A DNA stretch of 64,000 nt, taken from NCBI GenBank assembly GCA_020152595.1, contig JAIGNY010003245.1, positions 280,001-344,000 of the forward strand, in the 5' to 3' direction. Of this stretch, positions 54,935 through 64,000 are shown in pieces. A program made the position numbers and the translations under genes. Under the pieces are notes generated by a model that did no database searches, was not told the DNA's origin, and worked only from the letters and a program-made list of their open reading frames with translations. How positions within the stretch are numbered: position 1 is the first letter of the stretch; each line of letters opens with the position of its first letter. This DNA is from Chiridota heheva. Lineage: Eukaryota > Echinodermata > Holothuroidea > Apodida > Chiridotidae.

Positions 54935-57255
54935 TTTTATTTTTCAATTCAATTTATTTTCCATCTTCTCATAATATTTACATAACAACAAAACGGTGAA
55001 GACAATACAATGCAACGAAAATAAGTAATAAATTATATAAAAAATATAATGAAAATTACAGAGAGAAAATGGTGGAAGGGCTTGGAAGCCATAGCTTGTA
55101 CAAGAAGCCCACCAGAATAAATATAACATGTATAAAGGATATAGCATGATAATAAACCCCGTTCTCTGAAGGTCCGTACACCCTCCTACCCTCCCCACCC
55201 CTTTTATTAGGAAAAAAAAGAAAATCAAAGAAAATCCGTTGTGATGTAGGAAATACTAGTCAGAGAAAATGTAGGAAGATCTATAAATGTTGATACTTGG
55301 ATAATAGATTATTTTTTAACTTAAATGAAAATGAATTAAGAGACTGAGTATTTCTTAATGTATGACTTAAGCTATTCCAGAAATTAACACCATAACATAC
55401 GATAGAACGTTTAAAGGCATCAGTATTTATGGGCAATGAAAATAAATGTCCAGAGGATCTGGTGTAGTAGTTATGTATATCATAACTGAAATTAAAGTAA
55501 TCATTAAAATTGGCTGGTAATTTATTATTAATAGTTTTGAAGATAACAACAGCACATTGGTACCTATGTAAATCAAAAATATCAAGTAAGTTCAATGAGC
55601 TAAATAGTGGTGGGGTATGTGCTAGGAAATCAGACTGTGTAATAATACGGACAGCCTTCTTTTGTAGTAATAACAATTGCTTTAGGTACTGTAGGTAGGA
55701 TATGCATTACCCCAAACAATATTACAATAGTTAAGATGAGGTAGTATGAGAGTATTATACAAGTTCTTGAGAATATACATCGGAACAAAGTCTTTAATCT
55801 TATAAAGGACTCCAACGGTTTTTGAGATAGTAGTTTTAATCTTAGAGATTTGAGAAGACCATTTAAGAGCAGGGTCAATGAATAAACCTAAAAATTTTAT
55901 AACCTCAACACGCTTTAACTTTGAGTTGCCAATAAATATATCAATGTTCTTAATACTTTTGTGGTTTGGGTGAAAGATCATAAAGTGGGTTTTGCTGATA
56001 TTTAAAGATAATTTATTTACTTGACACCAGGTAGAGACTTTGGCTAGTTCAGAATTGATAGTAAATGCAGCATGCTGTATATCTTTGTGCCTATACAGTA
56101 TACTGGTGTCATCTGCGAAAAGTGTAAAATACAAGGAGTTTGAACAATTTATAATATCATTTATATACAAGGAGAAAAGCAGTGGACCTAAAATTGACCC
56201 TTGTGGTACTCCACATGTAATATTACTGAAATTAGAATAATGATTATCAATATGTACCAATTGACGTCTGTCAGATAGATAATTAACAAACCAATTAAAT
56301 GCAACCCCTCTTATGCCATAATGATACAGTTTGCTGAAGAGAATTCCATGGTTAATAGTATCAAAGGCTTTAGATCAATCTAAAAATACACCCAACGAAT
56401 ATTCCTTATTCTTAAACCCATTAATAATATAGTGTGATACATCTAAAGCTGCCATTGCTGTGGAACGTCCCTTACGAAAACCATATTGCCTATCAGTAAT
56501 TATCTTGTTCTTGTCTAAAAAACTTACAGTACGGTTATATATTATACGTTCTAAAAGTTTAGATAAAGATGAAAGAACTGAGATAGGTCTGTAATTGTTA
56601 ATTGATAGCTTATCACCACTTTTGAAAATTGGAGTAACTTTAGCATCTTTAGTACGAGTTGGAACAACACCAGTAGATATTGATAAATTAAAGATATATG
56701 TAAGAGGAGCAGCTATAATAAAACGATTATCTTGGAGAAACTGAACAGAAATATTATCAAGACCACAAGTACCTTTTTTTAATTTCATTATTAAATCAAT
56801 GATTTCAGAGGAGTTGGTTGGTGAGAGAAATAGAGATGATGGGGTACTGTCAGTTAGAAAATCAGTAAATTTTGAGTGACAAGTTGGAATAGAACTTGCA
56901 AGGTTGTTGCCTATCTTAGTAAAAAAGTCATTAAATTTCTCAGCCATATCAAATTGATTTGTAATTAACAAATCATTATCTTTAATCTTATCAATTGGAG
57001 TATTGATTGAAGCACGACCAAGAATTTTATTAATCGTAGCCCTGGTTTTCTTTAAGTTATTTTTATTGTCATTAAAACAATTTTCATAATACATCTTCTT
57101 GGCTAATCTGATGATTTTAGTCAGTTTATTTTTGTAAAGAGTACATTTACTTTTATTGGTACTGGAAGGATGAAGAAGGTACTTTTTATATAATTTATTC
57201 TTTTTTGAAATGGAAGTTAAAATACTAGATGTTATCCAAGGTGAGCGATCGTACT
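54935..57255 (-). mobile_element. CR1/L2-like LINE, RT region and 3' UTR, nearly intact
   Basis: On the minus strand from about 57250: linker (SPWITSSILTSISKKNKLYK), a 239-codon open frame 57094-56375 (KSGDKLSINNYRPISVLSSL, QYGFRKGRSTAMAAL, SLGVFLD), one in-frame stop replacing the Leu in FLD*SKAFD at about 56372, then 56360-55682 with GVPQGSILGPLLFSLYINDI and FADDTSIL (catalytic FADD), VIKFLGLFIDPALKW, and LPHLNYCNIVWGN. A frame change at about 55690 leads to MLLLQKKAVRIITQSDF (55676) and the C-terminal LWNSL-type motif GVNFWNSLSHTLR, ending at 55281. The endonuclease is absent (5' truncation near 57255). 3' UTR runs to about 54935. Confidence 0.85.
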
Positions 57256-57885
57256 GGATTTCCTTTTAAACTGCTTAACTACACAGTGCTTAGAAATTAT
57301 TACACATTTACACATAATATAATGATTTTGACATGAATCCCTGTTAATTCATATAATATCTAACATCATATCCTATAAATATTTCACATTCGCTACTTCA
57401 AATATTATCTCTGCATTTATTCATACATAGCTATAGATTTACAAACAGTATACATATATCACTGACAAATAGAACCCTTCTATCTTATACCTATATACAA
57501 TAAAACACGTTGTGCAACAAACATGTCCATCTTGGGTTGGGGGTAAAAGAGGACCCGGGATAAATGTCCTTATATGAAAGAATAATATTTTACTTACAGG
57601 AACATCCTGGGAATATATAACAATTTCTGCACCGAACCGTTGCGCACAGCTTATGGAATAAAGTCATCCTTGTCACCTATATTGACAATGCCTCAAACTT
57701 TCACCCTTGAGTTGCACACAAAGTAGAAACATTTTATCCCTAAAGATACAACTTTGCAACTGAACTTTCTTATGCACCATGTATTACACCTATAAGTTCC
57801 CTGAATTCTTGGTTACATAACATGCATAGCACCTGAACACCACTGACCAATTGGTCAACTTTATGCCTAGGAAAGGGAGTAACTT
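57256..57885. other. Intron sequence between two LINEs
   Basis: AT-rich without features I can support. Confidence 0.4.
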
Positions 57886-57889
57886 GTAG

Positions 57890-58320
57890 GCCTGGAGTAA
57901 TTGTGGATGCGAAAATATGTTGCTTTTACGAATGCTACATTGTGTGTTCATTGGGGTCCCCTTACTCCCTGCCATATCCCACTTTTTGATTGGTTCATTA
58001 TTGGTCTTGATGCTGATGCAATCACCCTTCAAAGATGTCACCGACTAAAATTGAAAGGTAAACCCCAACCCATCATTGCCAAGTTCTTGAAATTCAAGGA
58101 CAAGGAAATGAAGACCGATCAAAAAACTAAAAAGCACATTGGGTAAATGAAGACCTAACAAAGCACACTAGGTACCTGCAAAAGAAACTGCTGCCCTATA
58201 TGAAGGAAGCCCGAGATGAAGACAAGAAGGGGACAATTTGCTATGATAAATTGATTATCGAGGGTGAGGCATTTATCTGGGACGAAAGTACTAACTCCAT
58301 TAAAAAGAAAAAAGATTGAC
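57890..58320 (+). pseudogene. LINE ORF1-like (L1-type RNA-binding) remnant
   Basis: GLDADAITLQRCHRLKLKGK then PQPIIAKFLKFKDKEM resembles the RRM/C-terminal core of L1-type ORF1 proteins (HRLG...RPIIVKF). A stop near 58146 is followed, in another frame, by EDLTKHTRYLQKKLLPYMKE and YDKLIIEGEAFIWDE. It lies 120 bp upstream of the ORF2 remnant and is probably the same element. Confidence 0.6.
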
Positions 58321-58429
58321 GGTCAGGCCCTGGCAGTTTAAGAACTGGTGCAAGCAAAGAGTTTTGTTGGACCAATTTATTTCCTGTAATCGACAGACAA
58401 TTCACCGTTACTCAAGAGTATAGGACCCA

Positions 58430-61400
58430 CATCATTATTTATGGGAGTAACATAATTAGTAATAAAATACTTGTGTGGAATGTTGAAGGTATTCGCAAAA
58501 AACATGAAAATCCCGATTTTAGGAGGTACTGCACGGCTTTTGATATAATTTGTTTCATGGAAACTTGGCTAGGACTTGGCTAGGAAGCAGTGACGAAATA
58601 ATTATTGAGGGATATAAGGAATTTACAGCAGTAAGGAAACGCATTTCGTGGGCTAAAAGAAATTCTGGAGGCGTTTCTGTGTTTACAAGAGTACCTTGAA
58701 ATTACAGCGAGTACAGAACTTAGGTTCTGATAATCATATATGGATACATCTTCCTTCTTCATTAAACAACCTGCCGATTTATTTGTGTGCATTGTACAAC
58801 CCACCTGAGAATTCACCATATTCTGATGTCACCATTTTTAAAAGACTGGAACAAGACATCGTTGTTCTAGATAGTTTGCATAATGAATGCTTATTTATAT
58901 TAGCTGGAGACTTTAGTGCTAGAACTGCTCAATTGTCGGATTTTATTGAATTGGACGATAACAGTGCTTTAGGAATTTCTGAACCTGGTATTCATTCATG
59001 TCGATACTCTCTTGATAATGGTGTTAACTTGTATGGTAATTTGTTAATTGACTTATGCAGAAGTACTAACGTGCGAATTTGTAATGGTAGATTGCCCCCT
59101 GTAAGGGAAACCGGAGGATATACTTACATTTCATCAACGGGGCAAAGTGACATTGATTACATAATAGCATCTCAGAAGTTGCTCGATAACAGAGTAATTA
59201 CTAATCTTATAGTTGGTGATACTGTAGATTCGCCACATTTACCATTAACTTTTGATATTAATTACGTGAATAGTGTTCACCATACCAATGTTAGTGGTGA
59301 ACGATCACAGTCTATTGATTGTGTTCCTCTAATGAAAACAGTCTGGTACAAGGAAAGGCAAAATGAGTATTCTGAAAAGTGGGGGAATAATGATACATTG
59401 GACTTAGTAGAGGAAATCATGGGCTTTTTGGAAAATGACAATCCTGATGTAGCGGTGACACAAATAAATGATTTGCTAAAAAGAATCTATGGTGTGAGAT
59501 GTATTAGGGGAAACGCAATTCTTCCTAAACCGCAAAATTGGTTTGATCAAGATTGTTTTGAATCTAAATCAAGGGCTAGGAAAGCGCTTATAGAACATAA
59601 AATACAACGTAGCAATGAAAGTCGGGAACGTTTTTGTGATATAAAGAAAAGTTACAATAAATTCATTACATACAAGAAAACACAATTCATGGAAAATAAA
59701 ACAAAGGAGCTTCGTACTTTAGCAAAAGAAAAAGACAATAAGAAGTTTTGGGCTTTCTTTAAAGCTCCCACAAACAAGAATACAAATGATATTCCAGCTA
59801 TTGAATGGTTTCAATACTTTACATCTGTTTTTGAATTTAACGATTCTACAGTATATTTTGATATTTCATATTCCTCATTGGAAGTTTCTGATGATGTTTT
59901 GGATGTCAACATTACATTTAATGAAGTTGAGAAAGCAATCAATTCACCAAAACAAGGCAAAGCTTATCGATGGTGTTCAAATTGAAATCATCAAAAATTC
60001 ACCTGAGGCGCTGAGGGGTGCTATACATGCATTGTTTGACAGAATTCTTTGTGCTGGCAAATTTCTTAGTGCTTGGCAAGTTGGAATAATTAGTCCCATA
60101 TTCAAGAAAGGGGATAAAGAACTAACAAGTAGTTATCGGCCTATTACACTAGTGTGTGCTTTAGGCAAAGTATTTACAAAAGTTTTATGTAGTAGACTAT
60201 GTGATTGGCTCTCGGATCATAATATCCTTTCTCTTGCTCAGGCAGGTTTTTGAGCAGGGCTCTCTACGATTGATAATTCCTTTGTACTTCACACTGTCAT
60301 TTCTAAAGCATTGAGTAAACCACGCGGAAAACTTTAGCCACGCTTGTTGATTTTAAGGCTGCATTCAATAACATTAATCGCAGTATTTTATTCAAGAAAC
60401 TTTATAATATGGGAATGAGGGGTAAATTCTATAAGATACTTATATCAATGTATAGTAATATTGAGTCATGTGTGCAGACAAAGGATGGTCTTACCCCCAA
60501 ATTTGATTGTGCGAGAGGTCTGAGACAAGGAAGGTTGTAATCTATCCCCGTACTTATTTTTACTTTATATCAATGATATTGAAGAGCGATTGAAGCCCAC
60601 AAACACCCGCGGAATTCTTATAAATAACAATAGTATATGTTGTCTTCTTTATGCAGATGACCTCGGTATCTTTTCAGAAACTGCTTATTCCTTGCAAAGT
60701 TTACTGAATATTTTCCAAGATATTTGTGAAGAGAATAATTTGACTGTAAACTCAGATAAAAACGAAGGTAATGGTTTTTAGAAAGGGTGGACACATTGCA
60801 AGAAGTGAACGTTTTTATTTCAAAGGCAAAATTATTGAGACTGTAAATAACTATAATTACTTAGGATTAAATTTTACGCCAAAAGGAGTATGGTCAAAAT
60901 TCCAAGTTTACCAGACTTCAAAGTCTAAGGTTGCTTTGTTCAATTTTAAGAAAATTTTGTCTAGAACTATTGATTTACCTGTAAGTAATATCCTTCAAAT
61001 TTTTGATCAAAAAATAATGCCTATTTTAACATACGGTTCTGACTTATTGGGTATCACCCCTAGTGAAAGTACAATAAGAGTTTACAATTCGTTTCATAAA
61101 TTTGTTTTAGGTTTACCACCAAATGCCATAAATATTATAGCTCTAGGAGAGCTGGGTCGCTTTTCCTTTAAAAGTCAAACAATACTAAAGCAAATAACAC
61201 ATTGGTTAGGACTTCTTATTCTTGATAAAGACAGGTTTAAGACTCATTGTTATGTAGAACAAAGAATATTGGAAAACAAAGGAGTGCTATCATGGGGACT
61301 GTGTGTTAAAAATATTTTGTATGAGACTGGGTTTGGTAATGTTTGGGAAGGGCAGAGAGAAGGGATTACTAAATTTTAAGCCGCGAGTTTTTGATATACA

Positions 61401-61970
61401 GTAGATTGACAGAACTGGTTGAGTGATATTAATTTTAGAAGTTCTTTGCGTTGTTATGCACAATTTAAAACAGAAAGCTATGCAGAGCCATACCTATTAT
61501 TCAATAATGTTTTTAAGTTTAAAACGTTGGTCTCCAAAATCAGATGTGCTTGCCTTGAAATTGTAGTCAACGAAGGCCGTTATTGTAATATAACCTACAT
61601 GTATGAACAGAGGTTCTGTCAGGTTTGCAATTTGAAAGAAGTTGGAGATGAATATCATTTTCTCCTAATTTGTCCATCCTTTTCTGAAATCCGCTGTAAA
61701 TTTATCCCAAAATATTTCTTTCAGACTGCAACTAGAACAAAATGTAATACTTTATCATCAGCTAGTTCTAAATACTTATTTTTGCAGTTATCTCACTTTA
61801 TTTTACACGCAATGGAAGCAAGACGTTTGTTTCTTTTTCTTTAATTATTGTTTGTTGTAAGAACCTCAATCATGTACCATTTAATTTATCGTTTATGTTT
61901 GTGACAAAGGCCAGATGGCCTAGCACTGTAATAAATTGTATTGTATTGTATTATTGATATGAATTTTGAA
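58430..61970 (+). mobile_element. APE-type LINE ORF2: endonuclease, RT and CCHC-like tail (broken)
   Basis: Endonuclease starts near 58433 (KILVWNVEGIRKKH, CFMETWLG), broken at 58585-58700, then a 429-codon open frame at 58696-59985 with LFILAGDFSART, QSDIDYIIAS and DSPHLPLTFD. Frame change near 59960. RT from 59980: GIISPIFKKGDKELTSSYRP, SLAQAGF followed by a TGA at 60251, LVDFKAAFNNINRSILF in another frame, a break near 60540, then LYADDLGIFSETAYSL (catalytic YADD, about 60644-60690). C-terminal frames 60771-61379 and 61419-61844 include YGSDLLGITPSES and a knuckle RFCQVCNLKEVGDEYHFLLI + C. The 3' end has GGCCAGATGGCC and an ATTGT pentamer tail at 61928-61950. Dead, with at least five lesions. 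Confidence 0.85.
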
Positions 61971-62421
61971 ATTGTATATACTGTATGTGATCTAGTACTG
62001 TAATGTAGGATAGTGTTATAAGCACAAATGTCAACACTTTTTTGGAAGAGAAGATTGTTTTGGGATCTTTGGTGAAATGTTACAGTTTTACATATGACCT
62101 TTAGTGTTGTTGTTGTTGTTGTCACAAAACCCCCAAGTCTCTACTGTTTATATTTGGTCTGAACCTATAATGTATTGTGTATTTGGAATGTGAGGTAATT
62201 TGCATATTCTCCACCATAGTCAAGCTTAGACAAGAGATATTTCAAGTACATGCATCACTGCCAAGTGACATAAAAGTATGTAGGTAAAGTCCGATTAAAA
62301 TGAGGACACTTAAATAGTTATTTTCTACTAGTAGTTTCATGTAAATACAGTGGTTTGGAAAATACAAATTTGTATTTGGCATTCAAAGATGACAGAATTT
62401 ATCTCCCATTTTCTTTCATAG
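61971..62421 (+). other. Staufen intron 9, last part
   Basis: AT-rich, with a GTT triplet run at about 62104-62121. No gene. Confidence 0.5.
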
Positions 62422-62580
62422 GCAAGACAGGAAGCGACATCACGGCACCTGACCCCATCCCTGGAAGCCAACAGCAGGGTCCTCCCATCCCTGGTATCAC
62501 ACCAGGGTTGTTCCCAATGATGCCGGGGGTCAAGGCAGCACCACGGTTTCCGACCGCACAAGTTCCACCCCCTTCCCAAG
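62422..62580 (+). CDS. stau: Staufen exon 10: Pro/Gly-rich linker
   Basis: Acceptor CATTTTCTTTCATAG to 62421 and donor CAAG|GTAGAT after 62580. 159 bp, phase 1 in and out. Encodes GKTGSDITAPDPIPGSQQQG then PPIPGITPGLFPMMPGVKAA and PRFPTAQVPPPSQ, a disordered linker between dsRBD4 and dsRBD5. The vertebrate counterpart (LPAGILPMVPEV) has a similar hydrophobic PG-I-P pattern. Assigned to the gene by phase match on both sides and composition. Confidence 0.85.
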
Positions 62581-63779
62581 GTAGATATCATATTAGGTTT
62601 TTTGTCTTTTTGTTTGAAATCGCAAGAAAGAAATTCGTGAAAAAATTGGTTTATAGATCGTTTTGTTTTGGAGCTCAAAGGTTTCACCATTGTGTTGCAA
62701 AGTGACCTGTTTATTGTACAGTGTGGCGTCATACTAGTAGGTGCAGGATCATTTTTGATGTATTTCTTTCAAAATTCTTTCAATTTTTTTGCAAAGAATG
62801 TCTTTTTAATGATTGAGAATCACACTAAAAGACAAAGAATCCCATACAAAAGATTTAAAAAAGGGAACAAAATGCTCGATCCCTGCATAGAGCAACAGAA
62901 CAAATTGAATTGTTCAATTCATGAGGGTCCTAGCGAACAATGACAAAGCCAGATCAAGAATCAGCATCATGTCATACCGTGCATGACATGATTCTAGCCA
63001 ATTCCATCATGATTGCCATCATTTACTTTCCAAGAACATGTTTTGCCCATCTGCCCATGTCTTACACTGTAAAAGAAAAATATGTATTTTGTTAATAGAA
63101 ATAAATGAAAAGGATATGCAGGTATAACTCACACTGTGTACCTTACTAGTTACTTTTCATAACACAGGTGAAATCTTTGAAATGTAAAAACTCTTAAGCG
63201 GCATAAGATATCAGTATTGTTTTTATTTCTGTAATAGTCCTCTATCATTGAAATGAATATAAATTCATGGGAATGTTGCTTTTAAATCATTTTACAATGC
63301 GTTATTGCAAAATTTGAAAACATTAGATATATGCTTCCCGCCCTAAGTTACTGTTTAGTTCCCCATCAGATAAAGTATGTTTATAAAAGATACTACAGTA
63401 GTTCATTGACAAATCACTTTTTCTTAAAGAAATAAGAAATTGTATACAATGCAAATACCCCATAAAAAATGTATGGCATGCATAATAGAAAAGGGAGTTT
63501 GCCTTTTTCTAATTTATGGGAATTTTGAAATGACAAGAGGTCTCATATTTTATGCAGATGTCGTTGAAAAATAAATTTAGTATTGTTTAGAAATGATTAC
63601 TTTTGTTTTCAACATTCCTATCAAAGATTATCGTTACAATCATGTGTAAGAAAAGTGTGTTGGAATAATCTAGAGACCTTAGAATAATAGATATGCCCTA
63701 ATATTTCCGGAGAGTGCTCCGTTAAGCTTTTTTTGGGCGGTACAATTGAATATTTGGAAATTGTCATTTTTCTTGCAAG
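62581..63779 (+). other. Staufen intron 10
   Basis: AT-rich, no recognisable repeat or gene. Confidence 0.6.
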
Positions 63780-64000
63780 GACTGAATCGAGCTCCTGGTG
63801 CTCCAGTCACCGGCATGCCCTTGCCTCGTAAAAACTTCAATGCTGTTCTCGCTGCTGATATCGCTCAAGAGCTGCTGTTGACAAAGAGGTCTGTTAGCGC
63901 AGAGAATCTGGTCCCAGCCGGAGGGGCCCGCCCCATATCAACCAGGCCGCGGCATCTGTTGGAGTATCTAGGGGCGGTCACCAATCTAGAAGTCAAATTT
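63780..64000 (+). CDS. stau: Staufen exon 11 (partial): SSM-like helix and start of dsRBD5
   Basis: Acceptor TCATTTTTCTTGCAAG to 63779. Phase 1 in, open to the window edge. Encodes GLNRAPGAPVTGMPLPRKNF, then AVLAADIAQELLLTKRSVSA, which corresponds to the Staufen-swapping motif helix (AMIARELLYGGTSPTAE in STAU1), and TRPRHLLEYLGAVTNLEVKF, the first helix and strand of dsRBD5. In vertebrates SSM and dsRBD5 mediate dimerisation and, in flies, dsRBD5 binds Miranda. The exon is cut by the window, so the end of the protein cannot be judged. Confidence 0.93.

Larger units (their letters stand above)
17824..64000 (+). other. stau: Staufen-family dsRNA-binding protein gene, partial (gene span)
   Basis: Multi-exon gene for a Staufen orthologue, an RNA-binding protein that recognises double-stranded mRNA regions and acts in mRNA transport, localisation and decay in the cytoplasm. 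Ten complete coding exons and the start of an eleventh are seen, with matching phases: 0 after exon 1, 2 after exon 2, 0, 1, 0, 0, 0, 0, 1, 1. Domain order is N-terminal low-complexity leader, dsRBD1, dsRBD2 (with insertion), dsRBD3, dsRBD4, linker, SSM-like helix and dsRBD5, as in animal Staufen. Introns run from 1.0 kb to 15.5 kb and are filled with transposons and minisatellites. Upstream non-coding exons and promoter were not identified, and the 3' end lies beyond the window. Exons 3 and 8 each have a one-base deficit. Confidence 0.95.

Overview
The window looks like animal nuclear DNA from a marine invertebrate, most likely a deuterostome and plausibly an echinoderm. It is AT-rich, with split exons joined by GT-AG introns, abundant non-LTR retrotransposons, hAT-type miniature elements, minisatellites, and frequent TAGGCCTA-type words. 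The species cannot be fixed from this window. No bacterial operons, rRNA genes, canonical tRNA genes or CRISPR arrays were seen.

The only host gene I recognise is a plus-strand Staufen homologue (double-stranded RNA-binding protein). It runs from about 17.8 kb to past the right edge. Ten coding exons are visible: 17824-18039, 33537-34351, 37867-38025, 41280-41331, 45565-45650, 46694-46927, 47663-47836, 51030-51220, 53723-53783, 62422-62580, plus an eleventh starting at 63780 and cut by the window end. All junction phases agree. The product carries dsRBD1, dsRBD2 split by a long Gly/Pro/Gln-rich insertion, dsRBD3, dsRBD4, a linker with a Staufen-swapping-motif-like helix, and the start of dsRBD5. 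Two exons each need one extra base to stay in frame (near 37957 and near 51119-51122), both at short homopolymers. This suggests assembly indels or real lesions.

Layout. 0-1.6 kb: RTE-like LINE remnant with an ATG microsatellite tail. 2.8-3.3 kb: fold-back element. 3.96-4.96 kb: 24-bp minisatellite. 6.4-10.5 kb: minus-strand CR1/L2-like LINE with a 2A-like peptide, two PHD fingers, endonuclease and RT, broken by a tRNA-derived SINE and a perfect palindrome. 11.2-12.2 kb: very uniform 16-bp minisatellite. 13.3-15 kb: older repeat split by a hAT miniature element. 15.4-22.3 kb: small hAT-like elements, LINE 3' tails and the first recognised Staufen exon. 22.7-24.0 kb: hAT transposase pseudogene. 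24.5-27.1 kb: TA-flanked TIR element. 27.5-28.7 kb: hAT-like MITE inside a minisatellite. 30.8-31.8 and 38.7-39.8 kb: further copies of the 1-kb hAT family. The Staufen introns downstream hold piggyBac-like MITEs, minisatellites of 24, 36 and 23 bp, a Jockey-like ORF1 remnant, and two large LINEs (54.9-57.3 kb minus; 57.9-62.0 kb plus).

The most informative non-gene signals are these: eight elements with 6-8 bp target-site duplications or TTAA/TA flanks readable by eye; degenerate copies of a Staufen 3' splice site plus exon start in tandem just upstream of the true exon (50.58-51.03 kb); inverted repeats flanking the dsRBD1/2 exon; and direct repeats flanking the N-terminal exon.
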